Positions 18,147 to 27,838 of a stretch of 64,000 bases of DNA are shown here, piece after piece. Under the pieces are notes generated by a model. That model was given only the letters and a program-made list of their open reading frames with translations, did no database searches and had not been told where the DNA came from. The stretch spans positions 1 through 64,000 of the forward strand of contig CASEDF010000004.1 of the NCBI GenBank assembly GCA_949286705.1. Direction: 5' to 3'. The first letter of the stretch is position 1, and every line of letters begins with the position of its first letter. The stretch is from an uncultured bacterium (GTDB taxonomy: Bacteria; Cyanobacteriota; Vampirovibrionia; Gastranaerophilales; Gastranaerophilaceae). A program made the translations under genes and the position numbers.

Positions 18147-19303
18147 TGAAACTGAAGAAAAAACACATAATAATTCTAATCGCGGCAGCACTTGCGCTTA
18201 TATTTCTTGTAGTCATAAACGCAAAAGCAAACGGGGTTAAATACGAAACCCGAAAAGTCCGCCGCTGCACGATTACGGAAGTTGTGGAAGCCTCCGGCAC
18301 AATTAATCCGGTTAACACGGTCAGTGTCGGTTCAACAGTTTCAGGCTTGATAAAAGAAATCTACGTTGACTTCAACTCCGTTGTAAAAAAGGGACAAATT
18401 CTTGCACAGATTGACCCTGCGAACTTTCAAGCTTCCGTTGATCAGGCAACCGCACAGATTAATAACGCGCAGGCAAACCTTGCAAATACTCAGGCAGTTA
18501 TGGAAATGTCCAGAAAAACTTACAACCGCTACAAAAACCTTTACGCAAAAAATTTCATAGCCAAAAGCGAACTTGATCAGGCAGAAAGCGACTATTATGC
18601 GAACCTTGCGAAAGTAAATTCGGCAAAAGCCCAGATTTCACAGGCGCAGGCAACATATAACACAGCAATGACAAACCTTGGTTACACAAAAATCATTGCC
18701 CCTGTTGACGGCACAATAATTTCCCGTGAAATAGACCTCGGTCAGCCGGTTGCCGCAAGCTTTCAGGCTCCGCAATTGTTTACAATCGCGCAGGATTTGA
18801 CCAATATGCAGATAGAAGTAAACGTTTCCGAAGCAGATATAGGCAAAGTCAAAGTGGGACAGGATGTTACCTACACGCTTGACGGCTACCCCGATACAGA
18901 CTTTAAAGGCAAAGTAACTCAGGTAAGAATTTCCCCGACAACCGTTTCAAACGTTGTTACCTACGTTGTAATTGTCGACGTACACAATGAAGATTTAAAA
19001 CTTATCCCCGGCATGACGGCAAATGTTTCAATAATCACGGATCAAAAAGAAAACGTGCTTTGCGTACCCAATGTTGCACTGAAATTCACTCCCGAAACCT
19101 CGGGTCAAAAATACAAAAATCAGGGCATCTGGCTTCTGCAAAAAAATAAACCCGTCAGAATTGATATAGAACAGGGCGCAAGCGACGATTCAAGATTTGA
19201 AGTAATATCAGACAAAATAAAAGAAGGCGACCTTGTCCTGACAGGCTCTACAGGCGGCAAAAAGACAACGCAGCAGCCGAGAAGACGCAGAGGAATGTTC
19301 TAA
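18146..19303 (+). CDS. macA: MacA-like periplasmic adaptor (HlyD family)
   Basis: This membrane-fusion protein bridges an inner-membrane ABC transporter to the TolC-like duct. The 385 residues include an N-terminal anchor helix (about 7-25), a lipoyl/biotinyl-like half (GTINPVNTVSVGSTVSG), an alpha-hairpin rich in Ala/Asn/Gln (about 95-175), the second lipoyl half (APVDGTIISR) and a beta-barrel. The C terminus ends in a basic tail (QPRRRRGMF). It overlaps the TolC-like gene by one base and is followed 1 bp later by the ATPase gene. Confidence 0.9.
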   Translation: MKLKKKHIIILIAAALALIFLVVINAKANGVKYETRKVRRCTITEVVEASGTINPVNTVSVGSTVSGLIKEIYVDFNSVVKKGQILAQIDPANFQASVDQATAQINNAQANLANTQAVMEMSRKTYNRYKNLYAKNFIAKSELDQAESDYYANLAKVNSAKAQISQAQATYNTAMTNLGYTKIIAPVDGTIISREIDLGQPVAASFQAPQLFTIAQDLTNMQIEVNVSEADIGKVKVGQDVTYTLDGYPDTDFKGKVTQVRISPTTVSNVVTYVVIVDVHNEDLKLIPGMTANVSIITDQKENVLCVPNVALKFTPETSGQKYKNQGIWLLQKNKPVRIDIEQGASDDSRFEVISDKIKEGDLVLTGSTGGKKTTQQPRRRRGMF

Positions 19304-19304
19304 A

Positions 19305-19994
19305 ATGGCTCTGATTGAAGTTAAAAACGCAATAAAAACATACCGCACAGGCGAAGACAGCTTCAATGCGATGAATAATGTTTCATTAAGCATTGAAGAA
19401 GGCGAATTTGTAGCGATTATGGGCGCCTCAGGCTCCGGCAAATCAACTTTTATGAATATGCTCGGAACTTTAGACAAACCCAACAGCGGGAGCTATTTTC
19501 TGGACGGTGTGGATATGCTGTCTTTAGGACCGGATGAGCTTGCGGAAGTCAGAAATCTCAAAATGGGGTTTGTTTTTCAAGGCTTTAACCTGATTTCCCG
19601 AACAACAGCGCTTGAAAATGTTGAACTTCCGATGATTTACAAAGGAATACCTGAAGAAGAAAGAATAATCCGCGCGAAAGAAGCTTTAAGGATAGTGGGG
19701 CTTGAAAACAGGGAAGATCACATGCCGAACCAGATGTCAGGCGGTCAGCAGCAGCGTGTTGCAATTGCCCGCGCAATCGTAAACGATCCGCCGCTTATCT
19801 TAGCGGACGAACCCACAGGTAACCTTGATACCAAAACCAGTATTGAGGTTATGGAATTTTTTGTAAAACTCAACGAACAAATGGGCAAAACAATCGTGCT
19901 TGTAACTCACGAACCCGATATTGCGGAATACTGCAAACGCGTTGTACGATTTAAAGACGGGAATATTATTTCCGATGAGGTAAAAGTTAAATGA
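19305..19994 (+). CDS. MacB/LolD-type ABC transporter ATP-binding protein
   Basis: The 229-residue ATPase of the tripartite exporter has Walker [10 protein letters not shown] (about 40), signature MSGGQQQR (about 145), Walker [10 protein letters not shown], and the switch His in THEP. Unlike E. coli MacB, where ATPase and permease are fused, the two are separate genes here, as is usual outside Proteobacteria. The next gene starts inside its stop codon (ATGA overlap). Confidence 0.92.
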   Translation: MALIEVKNAIKTYRTGEDSFNAMNNVSLSIEEGEFVAIMGASGSGKSTFMNMLGTLDKPNSGSYFLDGVDMLSLGPDELAEVRNLKMGFVFQGFNLISRTTALENVELPMIYKGIPEEERIIRAKEALRIVGLENREDHMPNQMSGGQQQRVAIARAIVNDPPLILADEPTGNLDTKTSIEVMEFFVKLNEQMGKTIVLVTHEPDIAEYCKRVVRFKDGNIISDEVKVK

Positions 19995-21220
19995 TAGACT
20001 TCAAATCAACGGTCAAAATGGCTATAATTTCATTAAAAATCAACAAAATGCGCTCGATTTTAACTAGTTTGGGCATAATTATCGGGGTAAGCGCGGTTAT
20101 CATAATGCTTGCGGTCGGCTCAGGCGCCAGCAAAAAAATCGCAAAAGATATGGAATCCATGGGCAGCAATCTTTTGATGATAAGGTCAGCCTCTGCGACT
20201 TCCGGCGGGGTTCGGATGGGGTTCGGCACAAAACCGTCTTTAACGCTTAAAGATGCAGACGCCATCTACAAAAATTGCCGCGGAATAATGGCTGTCGCGC
20301 CTTATTCTTCCGCAACAAGCCAATTGACTTACGGTAACCAGAACTGGTCTACAACCGTCGGAGGCACCACTGCCGAATACCTGTTTATAAGAAATTACGA
20401 AATCGAATCAGGCAGAAATTTTGTTGAAGAAGACGTCAAAAACAATACCAAAGTCGCAATTATAGGCAGCACGGTTGCAACGGAACTTTTCGGCGACATG
20501 AACCCCATAAATAAGACAATGCGTGTGGGAAATGTTCCATTCAAGGTAATCGGACTTTTAAAAACCAAAGGTCAAAGCGGCATGGGAATGGATCAGGATG
20601 ATCTTGTGTTCATTCCGATTACAACCGCCCAGAAAAAGGCTTTCGGAACGGAATACCCCGGAACCGTCAAAATGATTAACGTAAAAGCACAGAATTCGGA
20701 AGTTTTACAAACCGCACAGGACGATATCACAGACCTTTTACGAACCCGCCACAACATAGGCAAAAATCAAGAGGACGATTTTGAAATCCGTAACTTGGCC
20801 GAAATGCAGGAAACTATTAAATCTTCCGCACGCACCATGTCAATTCTTCTCGGTGCGATTGCGTCTGTATCTCTATTGGTCGGCGGTATAGGGATTATGA
20901 ATATCATGCTTGTATCGGTTACGGAAAGAACCAAAGAAATCGGCATCCGTATGGCAATAGGGGCAAAAGCTTCCGACATCAGGGTGCAATTTTTGATTGA
21001 ATCGTTTTTATTGTCCGTAATCGGCGGTGTAATCGGCGTTGTTATAGGTGTTTTGGGCGCCAAAGTCGTTGAGCTTACAGATGCCATGACTATTTCAATA
21101 TCAAGCGGCTCAATCATTTTGTCACTCGGGTTTTCAGGCGCAATCGGGGTTCTGTTCGGCTACTATCCTGCCTACAAAGCCTCACTCCTTAACCCTATTG
21201 ACGCGTTGAGGTATGAGTAA
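19991..21220 (+). CDS. MacB-like ABC transporter permease (FtsX family)
   Basis: A mechanotransmission-type permease of 409 residues: helix 1 (about 20-42), a large periplasmic MacB_PCD domain (about 43-280), and three C-terminal helices with the FtsX signature (MNIMLVSVTERTKEIGIRMAIGA at about 300-322). It works with the ATPase, MacA-like adaptor and TolC-like duct upstream to export a substrate (macrolide, peptide or virulence-type molecule) that the sequence does not reveal. The octamer repeat region begins 4 bp after its stop codon. Confidence 0.92.
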   Translation: MIDFKSTVKMAIISLKINKMRSILTSLGIIIGVSAVIIMLAVGSGASKKIAKDMESMGSNLLMIRSASATSGGVRMGFGTKPSLTLKDADAIYKNCRGIMAVAPYSSATSQLTYGNQNWSTTVGGTTAEYLFIRNYEIESGRNFVEEDVKNNTKVAIIGSTVATELFGDMNPINKTMRVGNVPFKVIGLLKTKGQSGMGMDQDDLVFIPITTAQKKAFGTEYPGTVKMINVKAQNSEVLQTAQDDITDLLRTRHNIGKNQEDDFEIRNLAEMQETIKSSARTMSILLGAIASVSLLVGGIGIMNIMLVSVTERTKEIGIRMAIGAKASDIRVQFLIESFLLSVIGGVIGVVIGVLGAKVVELTDAMTISISSGSIILSLGFSGAIGVLFGYYPAYKASLLNPIDALRYE

Positions 21221-21629
21221 TAAAGATACTAAGATACAAGGACAATAAGTTACTAAGAGTAAGTAGTGTATGTAAAATGAGTGACGGAAAGCCGGGAACG
21301 ACATTTTGCAGGTCGGATTATCCGACTGTAAATTTTTCTGTCGGCTTGGTAAAGACGACCTACTGCTGTAAATTCTTAGTATCTTAGTGCCTTAGTATCT
21401 TAGTAACTTAATATCTTTATCCGAGGTCCTGAAACGAGTTCAGGATGACAAATGTAGGTCGGATTTACTAATCCGACAGTAAATCCTTACTGCCTTAGTA
21501 TCTTAGTAACTTAATATCTTTATCCGAGATCCTGAAACGAGTTCAGGATGACAAATGTAGGTCGGATTTACTAATCCGACAGTAAATCCTTACTGCCTTA
21601 GTATCCTGGTATCTTAGTATCTTCTCCAA
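21221..21629. repeat. Octamer arrays, GTCGG hairpin and 103-bp tandem duplication
   Basis: This 409-bp gap between convergent genes is wholly repetitive. Octamers of the TTAGTATC family run at 21224-21262 (minus sense), 21374-21418, 21491-21521 and 21595-21624. A 103-bp unit occurs at 21389-21491 and again at 21492-21594, with a partial third copy from 21595. Each unit has octamers, then the palindrome TCCTGAAACGAGTTCAGGA, then GATGACA and the hairpin GTCGGATTTACTAATCCGAC. At 21300-21358 lies a related double hairpin starting GCAGGTCGG and ending CGACCTACTGC. No ORF is supported. Confidence 0.85.
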
Positions 21630-22718
21630 TCACAACACTTCCAACAACGCTATTTTCATCAAATCCGTGTTGGGCTTTCTGCCTGTCCAAATTTCTTCCG
21701 CGGCAGCAGCCTGCCCGATAAACATATCAACTCCGTTCACGGTTTTGTAGCCGAGTTCCTGCGCAAGCTTTAATAAAACAGTATTTTTCGGGTTATAAAT
21801 AACGTCATAAACAAGCGCACCTTGGGGAAGCGTCATCAACTGCGGCTTTTCAACAGGAGTCATATCAGCGGAGCGTCCGAGCATACCGATAGGGGTTGTG
21901 TTTACAAGAATATCCACCATTGACAGATCTCTGATGTATTCTATCTGATAAGCATCAAATTTAACTTTCGGGAAAACTTTACGCATATAAGTCAACAATT
22001 CTAACGAATTCGGGATACTTCTTGTGTAAAAACGGATTTCTTTCACATTGGAATCCGCGAGTGCAACTGATGCCGCATGCGCAGCCCCGCCGGTTCCCAA
22101 AATTCCCGCGACTTTTCCTGTCAGGCTGAAATCGTTCGGTATTGCGTTTTTAAACCCGATAACGTCCGTATTATAACCCTTCATGGTTCTGTCAGGGTTA
22201 ATTATAACCGTATTTATGGCACTTGCAATATCCGCGTATTTGTCAACTTCGTCAATAAACAATGCCACCGGAAGCTTCAAAGGTATTGTAACGTTAAAAC
22301 CTTTGTAGTTATTATTTTTCAGATATTTAATTCTTTCGACAAGCGTTTCCGGCGGAGTTTCCAGCGTTTCATAACTTGCATTAATGCCCATACTTTTGAA
22401 TCCTGCGTTATGAATTACGGACGAAAGCGAATGCCCCAGCGGATAACCGATTACGCAGAATTTATTTTCACGGCGGTCAACAATTTGAGGCTCATAATTT
22501 TGCGTCAAAGCCGGCTCAATCGGTGTCTGATAAGTCTGCGGTACGGGATTAACCGGCTCAACAGGCTGCTCATACTGAGGCGGCTGAACTGATTGATACC
22601 GAGGCGCCTCAACAGGCTCTGAAGGCTGCATTGATCCGCCTTTGAGTTCTTCAACGGATATCCCGAGTTTTTTAGCTTTTTTTTGCAAATATCTTTCGTA
22701 AAGGTCTTTATTCAGCAT
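21630..22718 (-). CDS. aroE: Shikimate dehydrogenase with N-terminal extension
   Basis: AroE reduces 3-dehydroshikimate with NADPH in aromatic amino acid synthesis. The catalytic core (about residues 85-362) has CVIGYPLGHS, the FNVTIPLK lysine, GTGGAAHAA for NADPH and NTTPIGM. The core is preceded by about 85 extra residues: a short helix (MLNKDLYERYLQKKAKKLG) and a Pro/Gln/Glu-rich disordered linker not usual in AroE. The ATG at 22718 is preferred (GAGG about 9 nt upstream, 11-nt overlap with topA); a longer frame from 22760 would overlap topA by 53 nt. It is the last gene of the lptC-lptA-TPR-dprA-topA-aroE run. Confidence 0.9.
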   Translation of the reverse strand: MLNKDLYERYLQKKAKKLGISVEELKGGSMQPSEPVEAPRYQSVQPPQYEQPVEPVNPVPQTYQTPIEPALTQNYEPQIVDRRENKFCVIGYPLGHSLSSVIHNAGFKSMGINASYETLETPPETLVERIKYLKNNNYKGFNVTIPLKLPVALFIDEVDKYADIASAINTVIINPDRTMKGYNTDVIGFKNAIPNDFSLTGKVAGILGTGGAAHAASVALADSNVKEIRFYTRSIPNSLELLTYMRKVFPKVKFDAYQIEYIRDLSMVDILVNTTPIGMLGRSADMTPVEKPQLMTLPQGALVYDVIYNPKNTVLLKLAQELGYKTVNGVDMFIGQAAAAEEIWTGRKPNTDLMKIALLEVL

Positions 22719-24996
22719 TTTCTTCAGCCTCTTTTTTGTATGCGCACTTTGAGCAGACAATTGTATCGCCGTTTTTCAAAACTTTTTTAACAAGAAGCGA
22801 GCCGCATTTGGGGCAAACTTCTCCTGTCGGTTCATTCCAGAGAACAAAATCGCATTCCGGATACGCGTTACAGCCGTAAAAAACCGTACCGCGCTTGGAT
22901 TTACGCTCGACTATAATGCCTTTTCCGCATTTGGGGCATTTGACCCCGGTTGATTTATGGTAAGGCTTTCTGTGCTTGCAGTTTTGATTGGTACACTCAA
23001 GATATTTGCCGTAAGGACCTGTTTTGAAAACCATATCTGAGCCGCACTTTTCGCACTTTTCCTCGCAAATTTCTTCCGGCGGAGTTTCCGTATTTTCCTC
23101 ATTTTGTTCGGATAAAACATTCATCGACATAACGGTTTTGCAATCAGGGTAGCCTGAGCAGCCCAGAAACTGTGTACCGAATTTGCTTGTTCTCACAACC
23201 ATAGGCTTTCCGCAGTTCGGGCAATTGATACCGGTTTCTATGTTAATTTTTTTCGCGGTTTTCATAACGGAATTTACTTCTTCCATAAACGGGTCGTAAA
23301 AATCCTTCAAAACCTTGTTCCAGACAGCTTTTTTGTCGGCGATTTTGTCGAGTTTTTCTTCCATGCCGGCTGTGAACTTGTAATCCATAATGTCGGAAAA
23401 CTGCGTAACAAGCTGTTTTGAAACCGCACGTCCCAAAATTGTCGGATGAAGGGCTTTATCGCGTTTTTCAACGTATTTGCGGGTCTGAATTACCGTAATA
23501 ATAGTTGCATAAGTCGACGGACGTCCTATTCCGTATTCTTCCAGAGCCTTGACCAAAGACGCCTCGTTATATCTCGGCGGCGGCTGGGTAAAGTGTTGTT
23601 TCGGGGTTATTTTATTACAATCAACGCTGTCGCCTTTTTCAAGGTCGGGGATTTTGGAATCTTCAACCTTTTCGTCCTCCGCGTCGTTATAAAGTTTCAA
23701 AAACCCGTCAAAGGTAACCTTGCTTGTGCCTGCTCTTAACGTGTAATCACCTGCCGTAATCTCAATTGATTTATTTGCGATTTCAGCGTTTGACATCTGG
23801 GAGGACATAAATTTGTCCCAGATCAGTTTATACAATCTGTACTGGTCATTATCAAGATATTGCTTAATGCTTTCGGGCGTTCTTTCGGGGTAAGAGGGAC
23901 GGATTGCCTCGTGCGCGTCCTGAACGTTTTGTTTGCCTTTGACGTAAATATTAGGGGTTTCGGGGTAATATTTTTCACCGAAATTATTCAGAATAAAATC
24001 CTTTGCCATTGCCATAGCGTCATCAGAAACTCTTGTACTGTCAGTTCTCATATAAGTAATAAGCCCGACGGCGCCTGAATCAAGCTCAATACCTTCATAA
24101 AGCCTTTGCGCAACCTGCATTGTTTTTTGAACTCCGAAACCGAGCTTGGAGCTTGCCGCTCTCTGAAGTGTTGATGTTATAAAAGGCGCGGTGGGTTTGC
24201 GTTTTGTTGATTTATTGGTAACTTTTGACACCAAAAAGTCGGAATTTTTAAGATAATCGACAATTTTTTGCGCTTCTGCTTCGTTTTTTATAGTTTTTTC
24301 AACGGGTTTGTCTTTGTATTTTGCGACTTCCGCCTCAAAAACCTTGCCGTCTTTTGCCAAATCCGCGTGGATTGACCAGTATTCCTGCGGAACAAATGCC
24401 TCTATTTCGTCCTCGCGCTCGCAAATCATCCTCAACGCAACAGACTGAACGCGGCCTGCGGAGAGATTGTAATTTCCCATCTGCTTCCACAAAACAGGGC
24501 TTAACTTATACCCCACAAGCTTGTCAAGAATTTGTCTTGTCTGCTGTGCCTGCACCATATCCATATTAATCATTCTCGGGTGCTCTACGGAATATTTTAC
24601 CGCTTTCGGGGTAATTTCGTTGAACTCAATCCTTTTGATTTTTTCGTCGGGGACTTTCAAAACCTGTCGTACATGCCAGGCAATAGCTTCACCCTCGCGG
24701 TCAGGGTCGGAGGCGATATAGATATTATCAAACTTTTGCGCAAGGTCGTTTAATTTTTTCACAACAGCCTTTTTGCCGGGGATAATCTCGAATTTCGGCT
24801 CAAAATTGTTATCCACATCAAACCCTAAGTTATCGGTTTTCGGGTCTTTTGTCGGTAAATTCCTTATATGTCCGAAACTCGCCTCAATCTGAAATCCGTC
24901 ACCTAAAATCTTTTTGATTGTTTTGGATTTTGCGGGAGACTCAACGATTACTAACGATTTTTCTTTTTTATTTGTCTTTTTAGCTGTTTCTGCCAC
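22708..24996 (-). CDS. topA: DNA topoisomerase I
   Basis: This type IA enzyme relaxes negative supercoils. The 762 residues comprise the TOPRIM domain (VIVESPAKSKT at about 16, DPDREGEAIAWH at about 100), the catalytic Tyr in LITYMRTDSTR (about 314), GRPSTYATII (about 490), and four C-terminal zinc ribbons starting CPNCGKP, CEKCGSD, CPKCGKG and CPKCGSL, each closing with a second Cys pair. The start lies 2 bp after the dprA stop codon. A short basic tail precedes the TOPRIM domain. Confidence 0.96.
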   Translation of the reverse strand: MAETAKKTNKKEKSLVIVESPAKSKTIKKILGDGFQIEASFGHIRNLPTKDPKTDNLGFDVDNNFEPKFEIIPGKKAVVKKLNDLAQKFDNIYIASDPDREGEAIAWHVRQVLKVPDEKIKRIEFNEITPKAVKYSVEHPRMINMDMVQAQQTRQILDKLVGYKLSPVLWKQMGNYNLSAGRVQSVALRMICEREDEIEAFVPQEYWSIHADLAKDGKVFEAEVAKYKDKPVEKTIKNEAEAQKIVDYLKNSDFLVSKVTNKSTKRKPTAPFITSTLQRAASSKLGFGVQKTMQVAQRLYEGIELDSGAVGLITYMRTDSTRVSDDAMAMAKDFILNNFGEKYYPETPNIYVKGKQNVQDAHEAIRPSYPERTPESIKQYLDNDQYRLYKLIWDKFMSSQMSNAEIANKSIEITAGDYTLRAGTSKVTFDGFLKLYNDAEDEKVEDSKIPDLEKGDSVDCNKITPKQHFTQPPPRYNEASLVKALEEYGIGRPSTYATIITVIQTRKYVEKRDKALHPTILGRAVSKQLVTQFSDIMDYKFTAGMEEKLDKIADKKAVWNKVLKDFYDPFMEEVNSVMKTAKKINIETGINCPNCGKPMVVRTSKFGTQFLGCSGYPDCKTVMSMNVLSEQNEENTETPPEEICEEKCEKCGSDMVFKTGPYGKYLECTNQNCKHRKPYHKSTGVKCPKCGKGIIVERKSKRGTVFYGCNAYPECDFVLWNEPTGEVCPKCGSLLVKKVLKNGDTIVCSKCAYKKEAEENAE

Positions 24997-24998
24997 GG

Positions 24999-26081
24999 TT
25001 ATACCTTTTTATATCTGTCAGAACCGACTTGTTTTATTATGCCCTTAAGCTCCATGGTTGTCAAGTCCGTCAATAAATTTTCAACACTCATCCCGGTTAT
25101 CGAAATCAGTTCATCAACACCTTTTTCTTCAATTTCAAGAGCGTTGAGAATAATTTTTTCATTTTCGTTCAATAACGGAAGTTCTTTTTGCACAGGCACT
25201 TTTTTAATTTCCCAGTTAAGCGCGTTCAAAATATCTTCGGCGCAAGTTACAAGAGTTGCGCCGTTTTTAAGAAGCTTATAAATCCCTTCGGTATTCGGAT
25301 TGGAAATCAACCCCGGCATACACATTAATTCTCTGCCCTGCTCAAGCGTTAAGTTTGCGGTAATCAATGCACCGCTTTTCAAAGACGCCTCTGCAACAAG
25401 GGTTCCGTAAGAAAGCCCCGATACAATTCTGTTTCTCTGCGGAAATCTGAATTTCAAAGGTTCAAATGTCGGGAAATATTCGCTCACGACGGCGCCGTTG
25501 CCGTTCTCAATTCTTTCATAAAGGTGTTTGTTGCTTGCCGGATAATAAAAATCCAGCCCGCTTGCGATTACGCCGATTGTTTTAAGGTTATTGTTAAGCG
25601 CCGACAAATGCGCCTCTGAATCAATTCCCGCAGCCAATCCCGATACTATACAGATATCCGTTCCCGCAAATTGCGAAATAATCCTGCTTAACTCATCTTT
25701 TGCGCTGTAGCTTGCACGTCTTGACCCCACAACCGCAAGAGTTTTTTCAAGATTACAAATATCAAGGCTTCCTTTATAATACAATACCGCAGGCGGATCC
25801 GATATGTTTTTAAGCATTACGGGGTAATTTTCATCCTCAAGCGTCAAATATTTTATGTTCCGCCGTGTGACTTCTTCCAGAACCTTATCAGGATTAACTT
25901 TATCGCGCAGCGTCAGAAAATTTTCGGCTTTCTTGATATTTAAGCCGTCAATATTCATCAAATCAAGACGTGACGCCTTAAATGCCGCCTCTATATCCCC
26001 GAAATAATTATATAATCTTTTTATAAACCCGCTGTCTAGCTGCTCTATTGACGACAGCGCAACCCAGTATTTACTTTTCAT
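24999..26081 (-). CDS. dprA: DNA-processing protein DprA
   Basis: DprA binds incoming single-stranded DNA and loads RecA during natural transformation. The 360 residues contain an N-terminal HhH-like/SAM region, the Rossmann domain (VGSRRASYSA at about 114, SGLAAGIDSEAHLSAL, GVIASGLDFYYP) and a C-terminal winged-helix DML1-like domain (about 300-358). It overlaps the TPR gene upstream by 11 nt and is followed by topA 2 bp later, a dprA-topA pairing seen in many bacteria. Confidence 0.94.
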   Translation of the reverse strand: MKSKYWVALSSIEQLDSGFIKRLYNYFGDIEAAFKASRLDLMNIDGLNIKKAENFLTLRDKVNPDKVLEEVTRRNIKYLTLEDENYPVMLKNISDPPAVLYYKGSLDICNLEKTLAVVGSRRASYSAKDELSRIISQFAGTDICIVSGLAAGIDSEAHLSALNNNLKTIGVIASGLDFYYPASNKHLYERIENGNGAVVSEYFPTFEPLKFRFPQRNRIVSGLSYGTLVAEASLKSGALITANLTLEQGRELMCMPGLISNPNTEGIYKLLKNGATLVTCAEDILNALNWEIKKVPVQKELPLLNENEKIILNALEIEEKGVDELISITGMSVENLLTDLTTMELKGIIKQVGSDRYKKV

Positions 26082-26847
26082 CTCTTTTCTTTTTAACTTT
26101 TTCTATCAAAGCCTTGACACTGTCAATTTCTTCCTCAGGCACGTCAAGCTTTATGTAATCTTCAAAATACTCAATCGCATCGTCATAATCTCCGCGTGCC
26201 ATAAAAAGTATTCCCGCCTTTTTATATGCCGGATGGAATTTATCGTTCACCGTAATTGCTTTCAGATAATTTGAAATTGCCTTGTCGATTTCATCATTTG
26301 CCTCATAAGCCTGTGCCAGAATATAATAGACAAATTCATTGTTTTCTTTGTATTCAAGAACATTTTCAAAATTTTCAATTGCAAGCTGATAATTTCCAAG
26401 CTCAAAATGAACTTTTCCCAAATCATAATAAGCATCGTAATTATCCGGCTGGCGTTCCAAAATCTGCTCCAATTCATCAATTGCCAAATCCAGCCTTGCA
26501 TCTTCCATATAAAACCGCGCAAGATAATGAGAAAGAATTAATTCCTCAGGCAGCTCGTAAATCCCCGTATTCAAAAGCCCGATACCGTGTTCAAAATCTT
26601 TTTGACGGTAATAGATATCCGCAAGGTTTATGTATGCCTGCACAATTTTAGGATTCAATTCAAGCGCGTGAAGAAAATTTCTCTCCGCTTTTTCATAATC
26701 ACCCTTATTTGCGTAACATAATGCCAGATTGTTATAAATTTCCGCATTATCGGGATTTTTTTCCAGAATTGCCGTGAAAATATCAATTGCTTTATCCCAA
26801 TCGCGCTTTTTAAAATATTCAATTGCTTTATCGAGTTGTTCCTGCAT
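26071..26847 (-). CDS. Tetratricopeptide repeat protein
   Basis: The 258 residues are almost entirely TPR units of 34 residues (about seven), e.g. AEIYNNLALCYANKGDYEKAERNF and FVYYILAQAYEANDEIDKAISNY-type helices; there is no signal peptide. It is presumably a cytoplasmic protein-protein interaction scaffold. It lies between lptA (11 bp upstream) and dprA (11-nt overlap) and shares their transcript. The partner is unknown. Confidence 0.85.
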   Translation of the reverse strand: MQEQLDKAIEYFKKRDWDKAIDIFTAILEKNPDNAEIYNNLALCYANKGDYEKAERNFLHALELNPKIVQAYINLADIYYRQKDFEHGIGLLNTGIYELPEELILSHYLARFYMEDARLDLAIDELEQILERQPDNYDAYYDLGKVHFELGNYQLAIENFENVLEYKENNEFVYYILAQAYEANDEIDKAISNYLKAITVNDKFHPAYKKAGILFMARGDYDDAIEYFEDYIKLDVPEEEIDSVKALIEKVKKKRDEK

Positions 26848-26857
26848 AATTTTTTCC

Positions 26858-27838
26858 TTATAAACCGAGTGTCATACCTGAATCTTCACTATTTCCGGAA
26901 CCTATATTTTTGATAACGGTTCTTGTATTGCCGGTTGCCTGAAAATCTTTCGGCTCAAGCGTCATCCTGATTTTGTCAGCATAAATTGTTCTGACGCCCT
27001 GAGTTATGCTTGAGCGGCCAGTGAAATAAATTTCGTTAGGCTTGCCGGTAGTTTTATCCGGATAGAAAGTAATTTTCGGCCCGACAGCAAAATAATCCTG
27101 ATACCAAACATGAACATTTCCGCTAGCATTATAGGTATTTTTCTTTTTGTTATATTCCTGATAATTTGATTTTAAAACGAGCTTATCTCCGCCTTCCATA
27201 GTGGCTTTGGACGTTGTATTGCCGGTTGCAACCAAAATTTCCGTTGCCGGATCATACACGAATTTATCCGCGAAAGATTCGTTATTTTGCTCTTTGACTC
27301 TTGCGTTTCCTATTAGCGTAATATTTTTCAAGTCGCCGTTTTTGTCTGTTTTAATGCTTGCGTGATTTGAGAACGTTTCAATATCTTTATATTTTATTGT
27401 AACGGTGCCGTCAGCATCCATAACACCGGATTTTGTATCATATTCCTGACTGTCCGCATTTATAACAACAATCGGTGTTTTTCCGTCATAGACAATTGAC
27501 TGGGTGTCGCCTTCGGCTTTTATAACCTTGGTTATCAAAGATACTTTCAAAATATTTGCTTTGACTTCTCTTTTTTTATTCTTTTTTATTTCATAAGCGT
27601 AAGGTTTGTCGTAAAAAGTTGCGGTATCAAGCTGCTTGTCCTGCGTCATATTAACGTCGGCAGTCTGACCTTCCACTCGCAAATCGTCGATTGAAACTTT
27701 TACATCGCCCTGAAATTTAACCTTGTTTTCGGATTCCGCATAACTCTGAGTTTTGGAATCTATAACAAGATCGGACGCATTCACCGCAATGCCGGCGGTT
27801 AATATTACAGCTGTTAATCCAATCAGTATCTTTTTCAT
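26858..27838 (-). CDS. lptA: LptA-like LPS transport periplasmic protein
   Basis: LptA forms the periplasmic bridge that carries lipopolysaccharide to the outer membrane. The 326 residues start with a signal peptide (to about residue 21) and show two OstA/LptA jellyroll segments (about 22-125 and 125-310), with repeated phrases such as VKFQGDVKV, MDADGTVTI, LIGNARVKE and YNASGNVHVW. It is longer than E. coli LptA (about 185 residues), so the bridge may need fewer subunits. The ATG overlaps the lptC stop by 4 nt, which supports a joint role. Confidence 0.85.
   Translation of the reverse strand: MKKILIGLTAVILTAGIAVNASDLVIDSKTQSYAESENKVKFQGDVKVSIDDLRVEGQTADVNMTQDKQLDTATFYDKPYAYEIKKNKKREVKANILKVSLITKVIKAEGDTQSIVYDGKTPIVVINADSQEYDTKSGVMDADGTVTIKYKDIETFSNHASIKTDKNGDLKNITLIGNARVKEQNNESFADKFVYDPATEILVATGNTTSKATMEGGDKLVLKSNYQEYNKKKNTYNASGNVHVWYQDYFAVGPKITFYPDKTTGKPNEIYFTGRSSITQGVRTIYADKIRMTLEPKDFQATGNTRTVIKNIGSGNSEDSGMTLGL

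Noticed and set aside
21374-21624. Possible CRISPR array
   Set aside because: The repeated unit is either 8 bp without spacers or a 103-bp exact tandem copy; no repeat-spacer alternation and no cas genes are present.
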